Origin: JBCBJZ01 sp038522635
GTDB lineage: Bacteria; Pseudomonadota; Alphaproteobacteria; Rhizobiales; Hyphomicrobiaceae
Direction of reading: 5' to 3'
Assembly: GCA_038522635.1 (NCBI GenBank)
Contig: JBCBJZ010000112.1
Coordinates: forward strand, 1 to 12,448
DNA length: 12,448 nt
Shown here: positions 6,729 through 11,770 of the stretch, one piece after another
Numbering within the stretch: the stretch's first letter is position 1
How the letters are laid out: every line of letters starts with the position of its first letter
Program-made: the position numbers and the translations under genes
Notes under the pieces: generated by a model
Told to the model about the DNA's origin: nothing
What the model saw: only the letters and a program-made list of their open reading frames with translations
Databases searched by the model: none

Positions 6729-7903
6729 CCCTGCACCGCTTCACCTTGTGCAGGCGCCGCCTGCGGCTTGCCGAGCCCGCCAGCAATGGCGCGCAGCGGC
6801 GCGCCATACCGATTGCCAGACGGCTTCAACTCGACGCCCAGATAATTGACGAGCCATTTCGATCCGGCCTTGCGCTTGGCCAGCCCGCAGTCCTCCGTGA
6901 GGATGGTGCCAAACCGCGCACGTGTGGCCGGTGTCTGGTCACGCGCTTCCGCCCACTTGGCGTAGTCGGCATAAAGGTCTCCGGCCGGCGTTCGGGCGCC
7001 AGACGTCTGCCGCACGCGCACATCGAGCCACGTCGCCACGGCGCGTGCATCTTCGCGCTGTGGCACAGACCGCCTGGAGGGCGCAGCCGTCGGCGCCGGA
7101 TCGGCCTTGCTCTTCACTTGCAAAGCCACCAGACGCTTGCGGCCGGACGCCAGCGCCATGGCGACCGGCACCAGTGCCGCGCCCAATTCGGTGATGAGCA
7201 GTAAAAACAGCGCGCGCAGATCAGCGGATGACACCACCGTCACGCCGGTCACCGCCGTCAGCCAATGGAACAAGGGCCGCAAATGCCGTGAGGCATCCGC
7301 CGATCCTTTGACGTCCACGCGCGATAGCCCCGCCGCAGCGACCCGGATGCGGTCGTCGAGCGCTTCGCGCGCGCGGGCATCCTGAAGCTCCGCTTTGAGC
7401 GCCAAGCAACGCGAGCGACATCGCGTGCGTTCTTCGCGCGTCACCTGTGCCTCGATCGTCTTGATCGGCCGCGCCGTCTGGATGGCCGCGCGCCGCTCGC
7501 GCAGCCTTTGCAGCGTCTCACGACGCTCACGATAAAGGTCTTGCTTGAGCTTCTGGCGGGCCTGATCATCGGCCAGATACCGGTCGAAATACTCAAGCGC
7601 CGAAAGCCCGTTGTAGCCCACCACGACGAGCCAAACGGGGAGCAGAAACAGCGCCGCGAAATAGCGGCCCCGACCAAGGGTCAGCCCCGGTCCAAAAGCG
7701 ATGATCGCGAGCCCAGCGCCCACCACCGCGACCATCGTCCACCGGCGCACTTCATCGGCGCCGGACGCGTAAGCCATCTGCATCGCGACGGCACCCGCCA
7801 CCGCGACAAACGCCATCGAGATCAGCCGGGCCAGCCAATCCGAAGGATTCGGCCAGCGACCCTTCAGGCCACCACGCCACCGCTCTATGCTCGTCGCGCT
7901 CAT
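6725..7903 (-). CDS. Membrane protein with coiled coil and putative C-terminal winged-helix domain
   Basis: This 392-residue protein has three hydrophobic segments near the N-terminus (about 23-45, 55-74, 80-98), a highly charged helical stretch (about 105-190, including LKQDLYRERRETLQRLRER), a fourth hydrophobic segment (about 225-250), and a soluble C-terminal part. Residues about 284-360 (TWLDVRVR, DLYADYAKWAEARDQ, RARFGTILTEDCGL, then KWLVNYLGVEL) resemble the winged-helix domain found at the C-terminus of D5/P4-type primase-helicases. The ATG at 7903 overlaps the primase TGA (ATGA) and has GGGAGGCGG upstream; the open frame reaches 8206 but that part overlaps the primase. Lying between primase and clamp, it may anchor replication machinery or DNA to the membrane. 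The membrane segments are clear; the winged-helix match is by eye. Confidence 0.8.
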   Translation of the reverse strand: MSATSIERWRGGLKGRWPNPSDWLARLISMAFVAVAGAVAMQMAYASGADEVRRWTMVAVVGAGLAIIAFGPGLTLGRGRYFAALFLLPVWLVVVGYNGLSALEYFDRYLADDQARQKLKQDLYRERRETLQRLRERRAAIQTARPIKTIEAQVTREERTRCRSRCLALKAELQDARAREALDDRIRVAAAGLSRVDVKGSADASRHLRPLFHWLTAVTGVTVVSSADLRALFLLLITELGAALVPVAMALASGRKRLVALQVKSKADPAPTAAPSRRSVPQREDARAVATWLDVRVRQTSGARTPAGDLYADYAKWAEARDQTPATRARFGTILTEDCGLAKRKAGSKWLVNYLGVELKPSGNRYGAPLRAIAGGLGKPQAAPAQGEAVQG

Positions 7904-9051
7904 GCCGCCTCCCGGATCATGTCGTTGAAATCGCAGCCGGCTTCGGGCGTCGCGATCGCCACGCGCAGCCCAGCGCTGCGGAACTTCGCCGCCGCGCGAT
8001 CGGTGCGCGCTCGCGTTGCAAAGCGGTCTTTGCCGTCCGCATCTTCGAGAATTGTCACACGCGCAACATGCGGTGGCAGGATCAGGCCGGGGCGCGAGGG
8101 GTCGGGCTGCACCGACGGCAGCCGGCGCCCTTTGGCCCACGGATGCGGCCGGCCTTGGCCGATGCCCGCGCCCGCCAGATTGCCAAGCGAGATCGCTGAC
8201 AGGCACGCCACGCGGATACCGCGTCGCGCCAACGCCGACACCACCGTCAGCGTCGTCTCATAGCCCTCGCCGATCACCACGTGATCAGCATCACGCAGCG
8301 ACGCCAGCTCGCCATGCGCACCCCATACGCGGCCCAGCGTCAGCTTGGTCGCGTCGAGATCGTCAGCCTTGCCGGACCCATCCTCGCGCAGGAATGTGCG
8401 ATGCACACCGCAAAAAGCACCGCGCTCATCAAGCAGACGCCCCACCATCGCGGGACCCACATGCTCGCGGCCGTGCCGGTCCTTTGTGGCAAGGCGAGCA
8501 GACCGCAGCCCGCGCGGAACCCGCCATCCGTAAAGCCCAGCCAAAGCGTCGAGATCAATGCCCCGCGCCTCAAGATAGCGCTCCACCACGCTCGAAGCGC
8601 CGGGCGAAGCTTGCTGCCAGATGTCGGCCGCGAAGCGGATGCGCCGCACTTGAGCCTCGCGCTCCGCGCGCTCCACATCGAGCCGCTGGCGTTCACGCTC
8701 GCGCTTGCGCTCCGCCGCACGCGCCAAACTCTCATGCGCCATCGGCGTGCCGCCCAGCATGCGATCGGCCAGGCGACGGGCCGCCACCGGAAAGGGGCAG
8801 CCATCCAGCAGCTCGACCAGACGCACGGCGTCACCACCCTGGTCGGTCGCGAAGCAAAACCAGACACCCTTGCTGGGCGACACCGTGAAAGACGGGGTGC
8901 GCTCATCCTTAAAAGGGGACAAGCCGACCAGATCCGCGCCTTGCCGACGCAGCACGATGCCGGGGCACCAGGCCTGCACGGCATCCTCGATGGCCACGCG
9001 CCTTTTCAGCGCCTCCACATCGATCCGCGATGTCGTCTCTTCGATCATCAT
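7900..9051 (-). CDS. DnaG-like primase with degenerate zinc site and TOPRIM domain
   Basis: Numbered from the ATG at 9051, this 383-residue protein has an N-terminal CHC2-like region (10-85) with the family signature LVGLSPFKDERTPSFTV (41-57) and VWFCFATDQGGDAV (63-76). Three of the four zinc ligands are replaced: Cys to Ser45, His to Lys48, Cys to Thr69; only Cys66 remains. A basic helix follows (about 108-139). The C-terminal half is a Toprim_3-type catalytic domain, with EGYET at 262-266, LEDADG around the Asp pair 337/339, and DFND at 374-377. It should make RNA primers for the phage helicase. Start choice is uncertain: the frame is open back to a TTG at 9129, with ATGs at 9066, 9051 and 9048 and no strong ribosome site. 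Family spacing to the zinc region favours 9051 or 9048. Confidence 0.88.
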   Translation of the reverse strand: MMIEETTSRIDVEALKRRVAIEDAVQAWCPGIVLRRQGADLVGLSPFKDERTPSFTVSPSKGVWFCFATDQGGDAVRLVELLDGCPFPVAARRLADRMLGGTPMAHESLARAAERKRERERQRLDVERAEREAQVRRIRFAADIWQQASPGASSVVERYLEARGIDLDALAGLYGWRVPRGLRSARLATKDRHGREHVGPAMVGRLLDERGAFCGVHRTFLREDGSGKADDLDATKLTLGRVWGAHGELASLRDADHVVIGEGYETTLTVVSALARRGIRVACLSAISLGNLAGAGIGQGRPHPWAKGRRLPSVQPDPSRPGLILPPHVARVTILEDADGKDRFATRARTDRAAAKFRSAGLRVAIATPEAGCDFNDMIREAA

Positions 9052-9056
9052 GATCG
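9042..9056. repeat. 15-bp palindrome at the primase start codons
   Basis: CGATCAT-C-ATGATCG is a perfect inverted repeat with 7-bp arms around one central base. It covers the tandem ATG codons (minus strand 9051 and 9048) proposed as primase starts. It could be a protein site or, as RNA, a very tight hairpin, but the one-base loop makes an RNA role unlikely and chance is possible. Confidence 0.35.
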
Positions 9057-9144
9057 CCCATGCCATGGTGAAGCCAGCGCCGCGCCAAAGGGCGAGGCAC
9101 ACGCACACGAAACTGACGCGAGGGAACAACGAACGCCGGTGGGC

Positions 9145-9441
9145 CTAGTACGTGGTCACCGGAACGACGCGGCGACGCTTTTGCCGGAGGAATTGCGTCC
9201 GCCTGTGATGCAGGGCGAGCAGCGAGATAGCACCACCGGACATCTTAATGATCCGGTTGATGATGTCGGGATCGGGCCAGCGCTCACCGATGGCGTAGCG
9301 CCGCGCCTGTGACGCCCCGCTCACACCGATCTCATCGGCGAGGGCCTCATAGGTCAGGCCTTCGCGAACGCGCCAGGCGTCCAGATCAAGCGTGCCAAGC
9401 GCAACCGCTGCGCCATCGTCGATGTCAGGTGCAAAGCTCAT
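9145..9441 (-). CDS. Cro-like helix-turn-helix regulator
   Basis: This 98-residue protein begins MSFAPDIDDG. A helix-turn-helix of the XRE/Cro type lies at about residues 18-60: LDAWRVREGLTYEALADEIG forms the first helices, followed by a recognition region around GASQARRYAIGERWPDPDII. The C-terminus is strongly basic (RRTQFLRQKRRRVVP). It is the first gene of the leftward replication operon and is divergent from the CI-like repressor, the arrangement of lambdoid cro. The frame opens at a TTG (9468), but that codon lies inside the putative promoter spacer, so ATG 9441 is preferred even though no Shine-Dalgarno is seen. It most likely represses the rightward repressor promoter and limits its own. 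Confidence 0.8.
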   Translation of the reverse strand: MSFAPDIDDGAAVALGTLDLDAWRVREGLTYEALADEIGVSGASQARRYAIGERWPDPDIINRIIKMSGGAISLLALHHRRTQFLRQKRRRVVPVTTY

Positions 9442-9447
9442 GCGGTC

Positions 9448-9476
9448 AATCTTGTCCGCATCAGACAAAGTGTCAA
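9448..9476 (-). promoter_or_regulatory. Putative leftward early promoter (PR-like)
   Basis: On the minus strand TTGACA (9476-9471) is a perfect -35. A 17-bp spacer leads to AAGATT (9453-9448), a weak -10 matching three of six consensus positions. The predicted transcription start would fall at or next to the A of the ATG at 9441, giving a leaderless cro message, which fits the lack of a ribosome site. The 17-bp operator lies 8 bp upstream of the -35. Confidence 0.45.
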
Positions 9477-9483
9477 GAATTAC

Positions 9484-9500
9484 ATTTCCGATGTGGAAAT
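9484..9500. promoter_or_regulatory. Operator copy 1, perfect 17-bp inverted repeat
   Basis: ATTTCC-GATGT-GGAAAT is a perfect inverted repeat with 6-bp arms and a 5-bp spacer, placed between the divergent cro and repressor genes. The same arms and spacing recur at 10263-10279. Size, symmetry and position fit a dimeric CI or Cro site. It ends at the first base of the putative repressor -35, about 42 bp upstream of the predicted repressor start, similar to the lambda OR2-PRM geometry. Confidence 0.75.
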
Positions 9501-9527
9501 TGGACCGATCCGACGCATCACTTTAGA
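9500..9527 (+). promoter_or_regulatory. Putative repressor-maintenance promoter (PRM-like)
   Basis: TTGGAC (9500-9505) and TTTAGA (9522-9527) with a 16-bp spacer form a weak but acceptable sigma70-type pair ahead of the repressor. The perfect operator abuts the -35, and a second inverted repeat (9523-9541) covers the -10 and likely start site. This suggests activation from one side and repression on the other; it is inferred from spacing only. Confidence 0.4.
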
Positions 9528-9541
9528 CGCTGAACGTCTGA
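9523..9541. promoter_or_regulatory. Second, different inverted repeat in the control region
   Basis: TTAGACG-CTGAA-CGTCTGA has 7-bp arms with one mismatched pair and a 5-bp spacer. It does not resemble the ATTTCC/GGAAAT operator. It covers the predicted -10 and start of the repressor promoter, so a regulator bound here would block repressor synthesis. Cro is the natural candidate, but this is unproven. Confidence 0.5.
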
Positions 9542-9572
9542 TATTCGGGGCAATTCTCACACGGGAGCGGGG

Positions 9573-10157
9573 ATGAAAAACCGCATCAAAGAACTGCGGA
9601 CGCAGCGCGGATGGTCGCTGGAACAGCTCGCTGAGGCCGTCGGCGACTCGACCGGCACCAGCACGATGAATAAGCTTGAGCGCGGCGCGATGAAGCTCAC
9701 CACCGACTGGATGGTGAAGCTCGGCCGTGCGTTCGGCGTCGATCCCATCGAGATCGTCGATGACCGTCCGCGACTGGGCCTTGATGAAGGCGTGATCCCT
9801 TATCGCGCCGAAGATGGCCCGCCCGCGCTAGCATCACCGCCAACACAAACGCACGGGCGTTATCGCGTAACATCCGACGCCCTTGATGAGATCGGCATCC
9901 TCGCCGGCGACGTGATCGAGGTCGATGAAAGCGAGACCGCCCGTGACGACATCCAAACAGGCGACATCGTGGTCGCAAATGTGATGATCGGCCCCGGCGA
10001 CACCATCACCACGGTGGTCCGCGAGTTCGTTGAACCAAGCCTGCTGATCACCAACGCCCGCACCGCGAACGCCGTGCCCATCAACATCCGATCGACGCAA
10101 GCCTCGATCGTTGGCGTCGTCGTCGGCTCCCATCGGCAAATCAACCGCCGGCGCTAA
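9573..10157 (+). CDS. CI-like phage repressor with non-catalytic S24-type C-terminal domain
   Basis: This 194-residue protein has an XRE helix-turn-helix at about 3-62 (IKELRTQRGWSLEQLAEAVG, then STMNKLERGAMKLT). A Pro-rich linker (about 75-92) leads to a LexA/CI-like C-terminal domain (about 95-186) with GILAGDVIEVD, TGDIVVANV and a late IVGVVVG strand. The expected nucleophile context (Asp-Ser-Met) reads Asp102-Ala103-Leu104, and no lysine occurs after residue 49, so the Ser-Lys cleavage dyad is missing. The domain probably serves only for dimer or tetramer contacts. The ATG follows GGGAG with good spacing. It faces away from cro, and perfect copies of one operator flank the gene. It should hold the prophage silent by binding those sites. 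Confidence 0.88.
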   Translation: MKNRIKELRTQRGWSLEQLAEAVGDSTGTSTMNKLERGAMKLTTDWMVKLGRAFGVDPIEIVDDRPRLGLDEGVIPYRAEDGPPALASPPTQTHGRYRVTSDALDEIGILAGDVIEVDESETARDDIQTGDIVVANVMIGPGDTITTVVREFVEPSLLITNARTANAVPINIRSTQASIVGVVVGSHRQINRRR

Positions 10158-10230
10158 CCCCACAGGCGCTCTGTTATGCACAGGCGAACGCGCGCCAAAA
10201 CCAAGCCACTCGCGCACCCGCCACCCCGGA

Positions 10231-10247
10231 CGATCCACATCGGAAAT
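10231..10247. promoter_or_regulatory. Degenerate operator copy
   Basis: CGATCCACATCGGAAAT matches the reverse complement of operator copy 1 at 14 of 17 positions, including the full GGAAAT half-site and the ACATC spacer; the mismatches are confined to the outer half of the left arm. Its centre is 32 bp, about three helical turns, from the centre of the perfect copy at 10263-10279, as expected for cooperative repressor dimers. Confidence 0.55.
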
Positions 10248-10254
10248 ATTTTTC

Positions 10255-10284
10255 TTGCATAAATTTCCACTATGGAAATAGAAC
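10255..10284 (+). promoter_or_regulatory. Putative promoter of the rightward integrase operon
   Basis: TTGCAT (10255-10260) and TAGAAC (10279-10284) are separated by 18 bp. The hexamers are weak, but the perfect operator (10263-10279) fills the spacer, so repressor binding would exclude polymerase. The predicted transcript would begin near 10291 and carry the hairpin leader at 10343-10411. Confidence 0.4.
10263..10279. promoter_or_regulatory. Operator copy 2, perfect 17-bp inverted repeat
   Basis: ATTTCC-ACTAT-GGAAAT repeats the exact arms and 5-bp spacing of copy 1 with a different spacer sequence. Conservation of the arms with a freely varying spacer is what is expected for a true protein site. 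It lies downstream of the repressor and ahead of the rightward genes. Confidence 0.75.
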
Positions 10285-10342
10285 GGCGCAACGTTTCGCC
10301 GCGATCCCACAAGAGGGCACCATGAGATCGCGGCAGCGGGGG

Positions 10343-10411
10343 CCACTCCGGTGACCGCAGGCTCGCTTACTAGCCACCTCACCTAGCAGCGAAGCCTCGG
10401 CGCCGGAGTGG
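10343..10411 (+). ncRNA. Long structured leader hairpin upstream of the integrase operon
   Basis: CCACTCCGG (10343-10351) pairs perfectly with CCGGAGTGG (10403-10411). Inside, CCG (10355-10357) can pair with CGG (10398-10400). Then AGGCT (10359-10363) plus CGCT (10364-10367) pair with AGCG (10388-10391) and AGCCT (10393-10397) around a bulged A10392. CTAG (10370-10373) pairs with CTAG (10383-10386) over a 9-nt loop. The result is a nearly continuous hairpin of about 25 pairs ending 28 nt before the next start codon. No T-run follows, so it is not a terminator. It could be a leader control element or a small RNA; no known riboswitch class is recognised. Confidence 0.6.
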
Positions 10412-10438
10412 ATTGATCCAACGGGGGATGCGCCTCAC

Positions 10439-10762
10439 ATGCCAATTGACGACACCACCGCGCCGCCACACGGCGCCGATCAAAGCGAGGCGGCGCGCGC
10501 TGCCTATCGGAAATGGATCGACGACGCACGCCAAGATGGCGCCGCCGTCGGCTACCTCGCCAGCGGCACGGGCGTCTGGGCCTACCGCACTGACAGGCGC
10601 GGCATCACGCGCGCGATCGCCGCTCACATCATCAGGTGGAACGCGCTCACGCGCGCTTACTACGTCGTCCCCGACCACGATCCCCACCGCCCCTTTTTCA
10701 CGTCCCGCGTTGACCGGCGCTACGTCGGCGAAGTTGCCCCAGGCGTACAGCACCGTCCCTGA
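10439..10762 (+). CDS. Hypothetical 107-aa protein
   Basis: This is a 107-residue protein of unrecognised family. It has an N-terminal helix (SEAARAAYRKWIDDARQDG, about 16-34), a short strand-rich middle (AVGYLASGTGVWAYRT, about 36-51), and a helix-strand stretch (AHIIRWNALTRAYYVVP) before a His/Pro-rich end. No membrane segment or metal motif is seen. GGGGGA lies 11-16 nt before the ATG, slightly far for a strong ribosome site. It is the first gene of the rightward unit, 38 bp ahead of the HD hydrolase. The reading frame on the opposite strand is also open but has weaker coding character. Confidence 0.65.
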   Translation: MPIDDTTAPPHGADQSEAARAAYRKWIDDARQDGAAVGYLASGTGVWAYRTDRRGITRAIAAHIIRWNALTRAYYVVPDHDPHRPFFTSRVDRRYVGEVAPGVQHRP

Positions 10763-10799
10763 AGGGGCGATCACCATCATACAGCGAGGACCACCCATC

Positions 10800-11417
10800 A
10801 TGATGGCCAGCCCGACCAGCGCACGGCCCTGGATGCAGACGGCATCCGGCCGCGTCGTCTACCTGGACAACCCTGATCCCGCATCCATTTCGATCAGAGA
10901 CATCGCTGCGCATCTTGCCAAGCTTTGCCGGTTTGCCGGCGCCGCCGATCGCTTCTATTCGGTCGCCCAGCATTCCGTGCTCGTTTGCAGGCTTTGCGCA
11001 GATGCAGGACCGCACGGGCAGATGCACGCCCTGCTGCATGACGCGCACGAGGCCTACATTGGCGACATCACGCAGCCCGTAAAGCGCGCGCTCGCAGCGA
11101 CCGCACCCACAGCGCTCATCGAGCTCGAACGCCGGCTGGACAGGGCGATTGCCGACCATGTCGGCCTCAGCCAAGTTCACGATGGCGCCTTTCGTGAGAC
11201 CATCCACCACGCCGATTTGCGGGCGCTCGCCACGGAAAAGCGCGACCTCATGCCCGATCTGCCCGATTGGACGGGGCATCTGCCGGCGCCATGGCGCAGC
11301 ACGATCAAGCCTTGGCCATGGCCCAAGGCCGAAGAGCAATTCCTGAAGCACTTTGACGACTTGGCCGCCATGTGCGGGATGCCCGATCGGATGAGCCACG
11401 CGGGCGTCACGGCATGA
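10800..11417 (+). CDS. HD-domain phosphohydrolase, YfbR/5'-deoxynucleotidase-like
   Basis: This 205-residue metal-dependent phosphohydrolase carries the HD signature: His58 in SVAQHSVLV (55-63), the paired His80-Asp81 in ALLHDAHEAYIGDI (77-90), and Asp139 in HHADLRALATEKRDL (136-150). A GDITQPVK-type loop (88-95) and the length are typical of phage-borne YfbR-like proteins. The likely substrates are nucleoside monophosphates, so it may tune nucleotide pools during infection; the exact substrate is not readable. The ATG at 10800 is followed by a second ATG at 10803, with GAGGA 9 nt upstream. The frame is open back to 10413, but that extension is the shadow of the 107-aa gene. The 3' end overlaps the next gene as ATGA. 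Confidence 0.88.
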   Translation: MMASPTSARPWMQTASGRVVYLDNPDPASISIRDIAAHLAKLCRFAGAADRFYSVAQHSVLVCRLCADAGPHGQMHALLHDAHEAYIGDITQPVKRALAATAPTALIELERRLDRAIADHVGLSQVHDGAFRETIHHADLRALATEKRDLMPDLPDWTGHLPAPWRSTIKPWPWPKAEEQFLKHFDDLAAMCGMPDRMSHAGVTA

Positions 11418-11614
11418 GCGACCAAGCATCGCCAGAACCGCGGCCCGTCCTCGCGCACGATCTCACGGATGAAGCCTTGCTGCGCCGCATCGAAATCGAC
11501 ATCGAGACGGCCGTTGCGCGGCCTCACCTCCACGATCCGCTCGCAACGCTGTTGCGGGAGCTTGCCGAGATCGCCGCGGAACTACTCGACGCCGACGATG
11601 ACAACGCGACGTGA
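11414..11614 (+). CDS. Small acidic 66-aa protein
   Basis: I do not recognise this 66-residue protein. After a Pro-rich start (SPEPRPVLAHDLTDEA, about 6-21) it is almost entirely helical, with LLRRIEIDIETAV (22-34) and LATLLRELAEIAAELLDADD (43-62), so it may form a helical hairpin or coiled-coil dimer. It ends in an acidic tail. Its ATG overlaps the stop of the HD hydrolase (ATGA), which supports translation and fixes the start. It lies two genes upstream of the integrase, so a role as an integrase partner is possible but not shown. Confidence 0.65.
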   Translation: MSDQASPEPRPVLAHDLTDEALLRRIEIDIETAVARPHLHDPLATLLRELAEIAAELLDADDDNAT

Positions 11615-11618
11615 CATC

Positions 11619-11765
11619 ATGAAACCCACGCGCGGACGCCCCACGATCACGCCATCGCTGGTGGCGTTGATCGAGGCGCTCGCGCGCCAAGCTGCCCACG
11701 ACGATCACGCTTGCGAGCGCGCCGCGAAGGCTGTCCAATGCGCCGATGATGACAATCATCGGTGA
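11619..11765 (+). CDS. Very small basic-start protein, 48 aa
   Basis: This putative 48-residue protein begins MKPTRGRPTITPSLVALIEA, followed by a helix rich in Ala and His and an acidic end (CADDDNHR). It is too short for a family call. Starts at 11619 or 11598 are possible; 11619 gives a 4-nt gap after the previous stop, while 11598 would overlap it by 17 nt. The integrase ATG follows 5 nt after its stop, so the frame fills the gap exactly in a tightly packed operon. No strong ribosome site precedes it, so it would depend on coupling. It may be a regulator or directionality partner of the integrase. Confidence 0.5.
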   Translation: MKPTRGRPTITPSLVALIEALARQAAHDDHACERAAKAVQCADDDNHR

Positions 11766-11770
11766 CCTTC

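Noticed and set aside
7904..8206. 101-codon N-terminal extension of the membrane protein
   Set aside because: It lies within the primase TOPRIM coding region in another frame and is Arg/Ala-rich; the ATGA overlap at 7903 with a good ribosome site is far more likely.
8281..9312. 343-codon plus-strand frame opposite primase and cro
   Set aside because: It spans two clearly coding minus-strand genes and has no recognisable domain or ribosome site.
10158..10200. Possible terminator after the repressor (GGCGC...GCGCC then AAAACC)
   Set aside because: Only five base pairs with a loop of more than 20 nt and no T-run on the plus strand.
10498..10514. Further operator half-site ATCGGAAAT inside the 107-aa gene
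   Set aside because: Only the right half matches; the left arm shares two of eight positions and there is no symmetry, so chance is likely.
10413..10799. 129-codon N-terminal extension of the HD hydrolase
   Set aside because: It is a shadow of the 107-aa gene; GAGGA before the ATG at 10800 and the start of family sequence there fix the start.
10379..10801. Minus-strand 140-codon frame opposite the 107-aa gene
   Set aside because: It would point against the operon, begins with no clear ribosome site and has no family features; the plus-strand frame fits the gene order better, though neither is proven.
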